A stretch of DNA of 6,834 bases from Bacteriovorax sp. UBA1852 (GTDB taxonomy: Bacteria; Bdellovibrionota; Bacteriovoracia; Bacteriovoracales; Bacteriovoracaceae). The notes under the pieces were generated by a model that was given only the letters and a program-made list of their open reading frames with translations, was not told the origin of the DNA and made no database searches. The stretch spans positions 1 to 6,834 of the forward strand of contig DDIK01000074.1 in assembly GCA_002338505.1 (NCBI GenBank). Direction: 5' to 3'. Each line of letters opens with the position of its first letter. The stretch's first letter is position 1. Positions 1 through 5,096 of the stretch are shown one piece after another. Both the position numbers and the translations under genes were made by a program.

Positions 1-1
1 A

Positions 2-121
2 GCTTTCGTAGAAGGAACTGAACCTGGCAATAGTGAATTAAAATCATATTTTAATGAAAGTAACCCAGCAAAGAAGTCAGATGATGTCTTTGAAGATGAT
101 GACTTTTTTAATAACCAATAG
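2..121 (+). CDS. C-terminal end of an unidentified protein, possibly a class A penicillin-binding protein (partial)
   Basis: An open frame runs from the left edge to a TAG stop at 119-121, giving 39 residues that begin AFVEGTEPGNSE and end in a very acidic, Phe/Asn-rich tail (DDVFEDDDFFNNQ). The phrase 'F-x-x-GTEP' followed by a short polar tail is typical of the extreme C-terminus of class A penicillin-binding proteins (PBP1A type), which polymerise and cross-link peptidoglycan in the periplasm. That identification is inference from one short motif, because no catalytic part of the protein is in the window. The frame is supported by its codon use and by the acidic tail. The gene lies on the same strand as the TonB-like gene, 134 bp upstream, and I see no terminator hairpin in that gap. 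Confidence 0.55.
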   Translation, partial: AFVEGTEPGNSELKSYFNESNPAKKSDDVFEDDDFFNNQ

Positions 122-246
122 GCTAAGCACTTAAATTTATACAGGACTAAAAGAGTTAGAATTTACTCAATATGTACCTAAATTTTCCTCTACTTCTTCC
201 GATATTATTTATACATGTCAAATTCTTGAATTTATAGAATTGATAT

Positions 247-252
247 GAGGAG
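247..252 (+). promoter_or_regulatory. Ribosome binding site that leaves the TonB-like start ambiguous
   Basis: GAGGAG lies only 3 nt before the ATG at 256, closer than usual. The next codon is TTG at 259, which would have a 6-nt spacing and also gives a sensible N-terminus (one residue shorter). Either could be the true start, and the product is almost unchanged. No convincing -35/-10 pair was found in the 122-246 gap. Confidence 0.6.
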
Positions 253-255
253 ATA

Positions 256-1170
256 ATGTTGAAAAGTAATCATAGAAAATACATTGTTATAACTCTCGCA
301 ATTACGTTATTTGCTCATATTGGTGTGCTTTTAACGAGTGTAGAATTAGTAGATGTTAAAAATCTAGTTGATATCTCCAAAGAGAAGAAAGAGAAGCGAA
401 TCAAACTAAGATTTGCAAAGAAGGAAAACACAAAAAAGAAACAGGTTGTGACTACCGAACAGTCGAAAATTGTTAAAAACAACAAGAGCAATCTCTTAAG
501 TGAAAAAAATAATGTTGTTAAAAAAGAGACAAAAGCTAAGATTGTGGAGAGCTTTAAAAAAGCAGGCAAAGGTAACAATAAGCACATAACACAAAAAGCT
601 CAAAAGAGAGTATTAGAGAAATCAAAGAATGTTAAGAAGCTAGCAAAGAAAAAGACTAATAAAAAAGGAAATGTAAGCCTTAAGGATTTGTCTTTTTCAT
701 CTAAGCTTCCAGTTATGGCCAAGAGAGATCTGGTGAAAGGTCAAAAAAGAGGTGATGCCAAAGTTCGAGGTGTTGCTAAGAATAATGACTACCTAGAAGA
801 AGTACCTCTCGGAGATATGACAAACTTAAATACCCAAGAGTTTAAGTACTACGGATTTTATTATCGTATCAAGCAACAACTAGAACAATATTGGGGAGCT
901 TCAATTCGCAAAAAAATTGAAAGAGTCTACAAAAAAAATAATGGCCGCTTTCCAGCATCTGATAAATTCCTAACTTCAGTACGCGTTGTACTTGATGGTA
1001 AAGGAAGAATTGTAGATGTACTTGTTAGAGATTCTAGCGGTATTTCAGAGTTAGATGAAGCTGCAATTGAGTCTTTTAATAAGGCTGGTCCATTTCCTAA
1101 CCCACCTAAGGGAATGCTTAGAAATGATAGGGCCGCAATTGAATGGGGCTTTGCTGTTACTTCATCATAA
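256..1170 (+). CDS. TonB-family energy transducer with a lysine-rich, TolA-like spacer
   Basis: This 304-residue protein has the three-part TonB/TolA plan: a short cytoplasmic start, one membrane anchor at about residues 9-28, a long periplasmic spacer (about 41-190) and a C-terminal TonB-type domain (about 195-304). The C-terminal domain shows the family pattern: YYRIKQQLEQYW (202-213), strand SVRVVLDGKGRIVDVLV (241-257), SSG (260-262), LDEAA (266-270) and FPNPP (280-284). TonB proteins pass energy from the inner-membrane ExbB/ExbD proton channel to outer-membrane receptors, and TolA does the analogous job for envelope integrity. The spacer is unusual. Residues 41-170 contain 39 lysines and a single proline, unlike the Pro-rich spacer of classical TonB and closer in character to TolA. 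No exbB/exbD or tolQ/tolR gene is adjacent. The start is ATG 256 or TTG 259. Family assignment is firm; TonB versus TolA role is open. Confidence 0.85.
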   Translation: MLKSNHRKYIVITLAITLFAHIGVLLTSVELVDVKNLVDISKEKKEKRIKLRFAKKENTKKKQVVTTEQSKIVKNNKSNLLSEKNNVVKKETKAKIVESFKKAGKGNNKHITQKAQKRVLEKSKNVKKLAKKKTNKKGNVSLKDLSFSSKLPVMAKRDLVKGQKRGDAKVRGVAKNNDYLEEVPLGDMTNLNTQEFKYYGFYYRIKQQLEQYWGASIRKKIERVYKKNNGRFPASDKFLTSVRVVLDGKGRIVDVLVRDSSGISELDEAAIESFNKAGPFPNPPKGMLRNDRAAIEWGFAVTSS

Positions 1171-1187
1171 ATTAATAGAATAAATTC

Positions 1188-1499
1188 TTAGTGAGCGGTA
1201 TTTTCAGAAGACGTTTCGCCTTTAAGCATACGTTTGATATTATTAATACCTTCCATAAGGACATAATCAGTCCAAACTTGATCGAGTTCTTTTACAGCAT
1301 CAACGATTTGAATTGCCGCTTGATCATTTGAGATATTTTCTTCTTTTGCAAGTTCAGAGATTGCAATACTAAGAGCTTTTAAAGCATTAGACTGACATAC
1401 TTTTGAAAGTCTATCTTCATAAGTCGTATCAATCTTCTTTTCTTTTCTCTTAATAATTGCAGTATTAATTAACTGAATACATTCTTGATTATCAATCAT
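1188..1499 (-). CDS. Hypothetical protein, 103 residues, helical and charged
   Basis: I do not recognise this protein. It starts MIDNQECIQLINTAI and is predicted soluble: no signal peptide, no membrane segment, and no metal-binding or nucleotide-binding motif. The composition (Ile, Leu, Lys, Glu, Asn, Ala; no proline and one glycine near the C-terminus) and the spacing of hydrophobic residues suggest an all-helical fold, with likely helices around residues 4-18, 36-52 and 56-92. A good ribosome binding site, AGAAGG at 1505-1510, sits 5 nt before the ATG, which supports real translation from this start. The gene is convergent with the TonB-like gene (17 bp between stops) and is separated from the gcv operon on the same strand by a terminator and about 300 bp, so it is probably a single-gene unit with its own promoter. 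Function unknown. Confidence 0.75.
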   Translation of the reverse strand: MIDNQECIQLINTAIIKRKEKKIDTTYEDRLSKVCQSNALKALSIAISELAKEENISNDQAAIQIVDAVKELDQVWTDYVLMEGINNIKRMLKGETSSENTAH

Positions 1500-1641
1500 T
1501 TTAACCTTCTACTCAATGCACTTCTAAAATGTACTTTTCAAAGCAACTTAGGCGATATTCTCACTTTAGGAGCGTCGTGCAGTATGCGACTTTTCATTTA
1601 TTTCGTAAAGAGAAATTTGTGAAGTGTGAAATAATTTTTTA

Positions 1642-1668
1642 TTGATATTAGCTCTCTTTATATATGAT
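1642..1668 (+). promoter_or_regulatory. Possible plus-strand promoter in the non-coding region (weak)
   Basis: TTGATA (1642-1647) and TATGAT (1663-1668) each match the sigma70 consensus at 5 of 6 positions, but the spacer is 15 bp, shorter than the preferred 17. A start near 1675 would put the left arm of the 11-bp inverted repeat at the 5' end of the transcript. There is no protein gene downstream on this strand before the opposing operon, so the product would be a small RNA. In AT-rich sequence such a match can arise by chance. Confidence 0.25.
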
Positions 1669-1672
1669 ATTA

Positions 1673-1740
1673 ATTACTATAAAGACCACTGGTAAATGCT
1701 CTAGCGTGTTACATGATTAAGTTCTTGATTTTATAGTAAT
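1673..1740. repeat. Perfect 11-bp inverted repeat, 46-bp interior
   Basis: ATTACTATAAA at 1673-1683 is exactly complementary to TTTATAGTAAT at 1730-1740. A G-T wobble pair (1684 with 1729) extends it inward. Beyond a 2-nt bulge (1741-1742), ATTA (1669-1672) pairs with TAAT (1743-1746), giving about 15 base pairs in total. The interior is non-coding. The arms could form an RNA stem, mark an operator, or be the ends of a small decayed element. No target-site duplication is evident beside the arms and no copy is seen elsewhere in the window. Confidence 0.6.
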
Positions 1741-1750
1741 GCTAATGAAA

Positions 1751-1775
1751 TAGATAGGTTGCACAGATCTATCTA
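1751..1775. repeat. Small inverted repeat, 7-bp arms
   Basis: TAGATAG (1751-1757) pairs with CTATCTA (1769-1775) around an 11-nt loop. On the plus strand it is followed by T-rich sequence (1777-1796, including TTTTT at 1790-1794), so it might act as a weak terminator for a plus-strand small RNA. The stem is AT-rich and the T run is not immediately next to it, so this would be inefficient. Confidence 0.4.
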
Positions 1776-1799
1776 AATTTTGAATTTGTTTTTATGTAT

Positions 1800-1822
1800 A
1801 AAAAAAGCCCGTATAAACGGGC
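1800..1822 (-). terminator. Intrinsic terminator of the folD-gcvT-gcvH operon
   Basis: GCCCGT (1807-1812) pairs with ACGGGC (1817-1822) as a 6-bp GC-rich stem with a four-base loop. Read on the minus strand, the hairpin is followed at once by a run of seven T (complement of 1800-1806). It lies 36 bp past the gcvH stop, in the right orientation to end the operon. This also shows that no further gcv gene is co-transcribed downstream. Confidence 0.9.
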
Positions 1823-1858
1823 ACAAGAAATATTTTTTACTAATCTTTTGTAAGTTGC

Positions 1859-2239
1859 TTACTCTTGGCAAAGAGGTTCATAGTCAGAAGCACTTAATAA
1901 AGAATCAAATTCTGATTGATCATTGATCTTTATTTTTAGAATCCAATTTGAGTAAGCATCTTGATTTAAAAGGTCCGGAGAGTCACTAAGTTCTTCATTA
2001 ACTTCTGTAACTTCACCACTTAAAGGTGAGAAGAGATCACTTGCACTCTTGATTGATTCAACAACACCAAAAGTAGCTTCTTTATCAAGATTTTCACCAA
2101 CACTTGGAAGCTCAACATAAACAATGTCACCTAATGAGTTTTGTGCAAAGTCAGTAATACCAACAGTTACGATATCTCCTTCTTTTTTTGCCCACTCATG
2201 ATCTTTCGTATATTTTAAATCTGTAGGTATATTTGTCAT
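1859..2239 (-). CDS. gcvH: Glycine cleavage system H protein (lipoyl carrier)
   Basis: GcvH carries the aminomethyl group on a lipoyl arm between GcvP, GcvT and lipoamide dehydrogenase in the cytoplasm. The 126-residue length is normal for the family. The family signature is clear: KYTKDHEW near the start (9-16), VTVGITDFAQNSLGDIVYVELP (24-45), and the lipoylation site VVESIKSASDLFSPLSGEV (59-77) with Lys64 as the lysine to be lipoylated. The usual 'N-x-x-PYGEGW' segment reads NQDAYSNW (92-99), with the Pro replaced by Ala and one residue fewer, probably a tolerated loop change. The ATG shares one base with the gcvT stop (TAATG), so translation is probably coupled. It is the last gene of the operon. 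Confidence 0.96.
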   Translation of the reverse strand: MTNIPTDLKYTKDHEWAKKEGDIVTVGITDFAQNSLGDIVYVELPSVGENLDKEATFGVVESIKSASDLFSPLSGEVTEVNEELSDSPDLLNQDAYSNWILKIKINDQSEFDSLLSASDYEPLCQE

Positions 2240-3309
2240 TACTTATGCCCCCCTGTAACAAATGCTTTAGTATGATAATTGGCGTCGACTATATTCTTTC
2301 TGATTTGAATTTTAAAGACTTTATTTTCAGGAAATTGTTGTCGCTCGATAAGTGCGAGGGCAATACCTTTACCAGTCGTCACTGACATTGTTCCAGAGGT
2401 TACTTTTCCAATAACCTCATGCTTCTCATTTAGCACATCATAACCTTCTCTTGGTACACCCTTTTCAATACTTAGTTTTATAAGCCTAAATTTTGATTTT
2501 AAGTTTATAAGTGCTTCTTTACCAATAAATCTGTCTTTTGACTCTTTAACAGTCCATTTGAGAGCAGCATCGAGAGGAGTTAGCTGATCAGAAAGTTCAT
2601 GTCCATAAAGAGGATAGCAAACCTCAAGTCTTAGGACGTCCCTTGCCGCTAATCCACATGGTGTTACTCCTTGCTTCATGAGCTCATCCCAAAAGTTAAG
2701 AATAGTTGTATGATCAGCAAAGACTTCAAAACCATCTTCACCTGTGTATCCTGTTCGCGCGATGATGTAGTCTTTAGAGTGTACTGAAAACTCTTTAGCA
2801 CTATAGTATTCAAAGCTTTCTAGGTCTTGAAAACCCATTGACTGCAGAACTTCTTGTGACTTGGGACCTTGTACGGCCAATAGAGAATAGTTCTCTGATA
2901 AATTACTTAGCTTGAGATCAAAGTCACTTGTAAGACTAGATATCCAATTCCAGTCTTTTTCAATATTTGCAGCATTCACACATATGAGAACTTTATCTTC
3001 TTTTAGTTTGTAGACGATAAGGTCATCAATCGTTGTTCCATCTTCTCGACAAAGTGGCGAGTAAACAGCTTTATGAAGTCCAGCATTTTGAAAATCATTT
3101 GTAATGATGTGATCCACAAACTTTACAGCGTCCTTTCCTTCAACAAAGAATTCACCCATGTGACTGACATCAAAGACACCAACATTATTTCTGACAGCCT
3201 GCACTTCGGCCTTCACTCCTGAATATTGAATTGGCATTTCATAACCTGAGAACTCAGCCATTTTTGCCTTAAGCTCTTTATGAGCATTACAAAGACTTGT
3301 TTGTTTCAT
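2239..3309 (-). CDS. gcvT: Aminomethyltransferase, glycine cleavage system T protein
   Basis: GcvT moves the methylene carbon from the aminomethyl-lipoyl arm of GcvH onto tetrahydrofolate, releasing ammonia and 5,10-methylene-tetrahydrofolate. At 356 residues it is full length. Motifs: GYEMPIQYSGVKAE (22-35), VGVFDVSHMGE (43-53), the folate-site region DGTTIDDLIVY (90-100) with the conserved Asp pair 95-96, the VNAAN segment (111-115), RTGYTGEDGFEVF (185-197), GLAARDVLRLEVCYPLYGHEL (219-239), KWTVKESKDRFIGKEAL (251-267) and the C-terminal GKVTSGTMSV...GKGIALALI (301-321). The usual SP after SGT is SV here. The start codon has GAGG (3316-3319) at 6 nt. It lies 15 bp after folD and overlaps gcvH by one base, so the three genes form one operon. 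A GcvT-like folate protein of the YgfZ family is less likely because of the full T-protein motif set and the gcvH neighbour. Confidence 0.97.
   Translation of the reverse strand: MKQTSLCNAHKELKAKMAEFSGYEMPIQYSGVKAEVQAVRNNVGVFDVSHMGEFFVEGKDAVKFVDHIITNDFQNAGLHKAVYSPLCREDGTTIDDLIVYKLKEDKVLICVNAANIEKDWNWISSLTSDFDLKLSNLSENYSLLAVQGPKSQEVLQSMGFQDLESFEYYSAKEFSVHSKDYIIARTGYTGEDGFEVFADHTTILNFWDELMKQGVTPCGLAARDVLRLEVCYPLYGHELSDQLTPLDAALKWTVKESKDRFIGKEALINLKSKFRLIKLSIEKGVPREGYDVLNEKHEVIGKVTSGTMSVTTGKGIALALIERQQFPENKVFKIQIRKNIVDANYHTKAFVTGGHK
2248..2254 (-). promoter_or_regulatory. gcvH ribosome binding site inside gcvT
   Basis: On the minus strand AGGGGGG lies 8 nt before the gcvH ATG, within the last codons of gcvT (those for the Gly-Gly of the C-terminus). 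With the TAATG overlap, it supports coupled translation of GcvT and GcvH. Confidence 0.6.
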
Positions 3310-3324
3310 TTAGAACCTCGTATA

Positions 3325-4191
3325 TTAATCTTCTGGATAATTATCTAGAGCATGCAATAAGTTTTGCGCCACTGTGAAAATTGTCATTGGGCCTACTCCC
3401 CCTGGAACAGGAGTAATTGCTTTTACTGAATCTTTTATATTTTCAAAATCACAATCACCACTAAGGGATCCATCTTCTTGGCGAGAGATGCCGACGTCAA
3501 TAACCACTTGTGATTGATCATTTTTGAAATAGTTCTGAGTAAACATCTTTGGACTACCGCATGCGGTGATAATGATATCAGCATTTTGGCATAGACTTTC
3601 TAAGTTCTTAGTCTTTGAATGGGCGAGTGTAACTGTAGCATTTCTATTAGTTAGCATAAGCGCCATTGGCTTACCTACAATTAAACTTCGTCCAATTACA
3701 ACAGCACTTTTGCCTTCGACTTCAATATTGTAGAAATCAAGGAGGGTCATAATTCCCTTGGGAGTACATGGTGCCAGGAGATTTTCTCTTGTAGACCCTC
3801 GGTAGAGCTTTGAAATATTATCGCTATGAAATCCATCAACGTCTTTATAGGCATTTACCAAGTTCGTGGTATCAATATGCGATAATTGTTTAGGAAGAGG
3901 GAGCTGTATAAGAAAGCCATGTACTGACTTATCCGCATTAAGCCCTTCTACAACTTCCATGAAATCTTCTTCACTCGTTCGTGAATCAAGAGTTAAGATT
4001 TCACACTGAGCACCAATCTTTTCACAAAACTTCTTCTTATTTCTCGTATATATGAGACTTGCTGGATGATCTCCAACAAGAAGAACCTTTAAAAATGGAG
4101 TAATGCCATTATCAAGATACTCCTGACACTTCAGCTTTAATTTATTGATCTCAGCCTTTATGACAGGCTTTGCTAAAAGAATTTGGCTCAT
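3325..4191 (-). CDS. folD: Bifunctional methylene-THF dehydrogenase / methenyl-THF cyclohydrolase
   Basis: FolD oxidises 5,10-methylene-tetrahydrofolate with NADP+ and hydrolyses the methenyl form to 10-formyl-tetrahydrofolate for purine and formyl-Met synthesis. It is cytoplasmic and dimeric. The length of 288 residues is typical. Motifs: ASLIYTRNKKK (44-54) with the catalytic Tyr48 and Lys52, IQLPLP (95-100) with Gln96, DVDGFHSDN (117-125) with Asp119, PCTPKGIM (141-148), the dinucleotide-site GRSLIVGKPMALML (167-180), ATVTLAHSKT (185-194), VIDVGI (230-235) and TPVPGGVGPMT (260-270). All expected active-site residues are present. It is first in the operon with gcvT and gcvH and uses the product of GcvT. 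No Shine-Dalgarno sequence precedes the ATG; the promoter geometry predicts a leaderless mRNA. Confidence 0.97.
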   Translation of the reverse strand: MSQILLAKPVIKAEINKLKLKCQEYLDNGITPFLKVLLVGDHPASLIYTRNKKKFCEKIGAQCEILTLDSRTSEEDFMEVVEGLNADKSVHGFLIQLPLPKQLSHIDTTNLVNAYKDVDGFHSDNISKLYRGSTRENLLAPCTPKGIMTLLDFYNIEVEGKSAVVIGRSLIVGKPMALMLTNRNATVTLAHSKTKNLESLCQNADIIITACGSPKMFTQNYFKNDQSQVVIDVGISRQEDGSLSGDCDFENIKDSVKAITPVPGGVGPMTIFTVAQNLLHALDNYPED

Positions 4192-4197
4192 TGAGCA

Positions 4198-4226
4198 AGT
4201 ATAGAAAAGTCATTCTTTATTGGCAA
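4198..4226 (-). promoter_or_regulatory. Sigma70-like promoter of folD-gcvT-gcvH, predicted leaderless
   Basis: On the minus strand TTGCCA (complement of 4221-4226) and TATACT (complement of 4198-4203) each match the consensus at 5 of 6 positions and are separated by exactly 17 bp. Counting 7 nt from the end of the -10 box places the transcription start at 4191, the A of the folD ATG. There is no room for a 5' leader, and no purine-rich ribosome binding site is present. It also leaves no room for a glycine riboswitch, which often precedes gcvT operons. Confidence 0.75.
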
Positions 4227-4246
4227 TTTATAACTAGCAATGATAA

Positions 4247-4426
4247 ATGAAATTCATGAGTTTTTATATAGGTCTTGGTTTACAACTTATAGGCTTTGCG
4301 TCAGTGGGTATCTGCCTCTTCGCTGGTCTTTCAAAAGGTGATTATGGTCAGCTTGAGCTTGTTCAATTTATTGGCGGCTCAGCTCTTTTCTATATTGGTT
4401 CCGCTGTTAAAGGTGCGAAGCAATAA
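4247..4426 (+). CDS. Small two-helix membrane protein, unknown function
   Basis: A 59-codon frame starts at ATG 4247 (MKFMSFYIGL) or, three codons later, ATG 4256 (56 residues), and ends at TAA 4424-4426. Counting from the longer start, it has two hydrophobic, Gly-rich segments, about residues 5-28 and 39-55, joined by a short polar turn (SKGDYGQLE), and ends in a basic tail (KGAKQ). This suggests an inner-membrane hairpin with both ends on the same side. I do not recognise a family. Neither ATG has a strong ribosome binding site. TATAAC at 4229-4234 could be a -10 box but has no good -35. It is divergent from folD (55 bp between starts) and lies 41 bp upstream of ruvC on the same strand, with no terminator between, so it is probably co-transcribed with the ruv genes. 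The clean membrane-protein composition argues against chance. Confidence 0.65.
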   Translation: MKFMSFYIGLGLQLIGFASVGICLFAGLSKGDYGQLELVQFIGGSALFYIGSAVKGAKQ

Positions 4427-4467
4427 TCCTCCTTTGAAAACAATAATAAATTTGAGAAGATAAATGC

Positions 4468-5010
4468 ATGAGAATATTAGGCATTGACCCCGGATCACGT
4501 AAAGCGGGCTGGGCGGTAATTGAAGTTGAAGGAAAGAAAGTTAGCTATATAGCTTCTGGTGTCCTTAACTTTGAAAATATAAAAGAGCTTGTCGATCGTC
4601 TTGCAGTTATCTCAAAATCTGCTTCAGAGCTTAACTCTCTCTATTCTCCAGATGTGCTATCATTGGAATCCCTTATTTATGTTAAGAGTGTGACTTCGTT
4701 AGCAAAACTTGCTCAAGCGAGAGGGGCCATGATTTCTGGCTTTGGTGAAGAGTTTCAAGGCAAAATTTTTGAATACTCACCAAATCTTATTAAGTCGAGT
4801 GTTACCGGTCATGGGCATGCCACAAAAGAGGGTGTTGAAAAAACCCTTCGAATGATCTTTGGTGATCTTAACTTTAAAACAGCGGATGAGTCTGACGCTT
4901 TGGCAATTGCTCTATGCCACTCCTTAAATCTTGGTAATCCAAAAACCAAAGCAAAGCCCAAGACAAAATCTAGAAGCCTCAAGCAAGCTTTCAAACACTT
5001 AGCGAAATAG
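4468..5010 (+). CDS. ruvC: Holliday junction resolvase RuvC
   Basis: RuvC is the dimeric metal-dependent nuclease that cuts Holliday junctions symmetrically after RuvAB branch migration. The protein has 180 residues (E. coli 173). The four acidic catalytic residues are visible: Asp7 in MRILGIDPGS, Glu67 in LSLESLI, and Asp140 and Asp143 in TADESDALAIALCH. The DNA-contact segment IKSSVTGHGHATKEGV (108-123) and LAQARG (81-86) also fit. The position matching E. coli Phe69, which contacts unpaired bases at the junction, is Ile70 here with Tyr71 next to it. The C-terminal tail (about 157-180) is unusually basic and may add DNA affinity. GAGAAG at 4454-4459 is the likely ribosome binding site, 8 nt before the ATG. 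It is followed by ruvA after 86 bp with no terminator. Confidence 0.95.
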   Translation: MRILGIDPGSRKAGWAVIEVEGKKVSYIASGVLNFENIKELVDRLAVISKSASELNSLYSPDVLSLESLIYVKSVTSLAKLAQARGAMISGFGEEFQGKIFEYSPNLIKSSVTGHGHATKEGVEKTLRMIFGDLNFKTADESDALAIALCHSLNLGNPKTKAKPKTKSRSLKQAFKHLAK

Positions 5011-5096
5011 TGCCTTAACTGGCCCAGCTAGACGTGACAAATCGAAATTTCATAGCGAAAATGACTAAACACACAACTTAGTAAAAGAGACATTTT

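Larger units (their letters stand above)
1500..1858. other. 359-bp non-coding region with several inverted repeats
   Basis: No convincing gene is visible on either strand. The region holds, left to right: the ribosome binding site and presumably the promoter of the 103-residue protein gene, a long-range 11-bp inverted repeat (1673-1683 with 1730-1740), a small hairpin (1751-1775) and the intrinsic terminator of the folD-gcvT-gcvH operon (1800-1822). The middle part (about 1630-1680) is extremely AT-rich. There is also a 7-bp direct repeat GATATTA at 1644-1650 and 1666-1672, 22 bp apart centre to centre, which could be a protein-binding site or chance in AT-rich DNA. Confidence 0.7.

Noticed and set aside
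135..248. Open frame of about 37 codons between the first gene and the TonB-like gene
   Set aside because: It has no ATG, GTG or usable TTG start and no ribosome binding site; length is within chance for AT-rich DNA.
315..587. 90-codon minus-strand open frame opposite the TonB-like gene
   Set aside because: It is the mirror of the lysine-rich spacer: AAA/AAG codons read backwards give Phe/Leu/Ser-rich sequence. No ribosome binding site or family features.
1577..1645. 22-codon GTG-started frame preceded by AGGAG (1568-1572)
   Set aside because: The site looks like a ribosome binding site, but the frame is very short, has no recognisable composition, and no plus-strand promoter precedes it.
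1673..1740. tRNA-like or tRNA-fragment reading of the 68-bp inverted-repeat segment
   Set aside because: The length is close to a tRNA, but there is no 7-bp acceptor followed by D, anticodon and T arms, and no TTC-purine-A T-loop on either strand.
4192..4246. Glycine riboswitch ahead of the gcv-containing operon
   Set aside because: The predicted transcription start coincides with the folD ATG and only 55 bp separate the divergent genes, too little for an aptamer.
4809..4994. 61-codon minus-strand open frame inside ruvC
   Set aside because: Antisense to conserved RuvC sequence and to its lysine-rich tail; no recognisable protein features.
5034..5062. Internal promoter for ruvA (GTGACA, 17 bp, GAAAAT)
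   Set aside because: Spacing is ideal and the -35 is 5 of 6, but the -10 lacks its first T and matches only 4 of 6. Possible but not strong enough to list.
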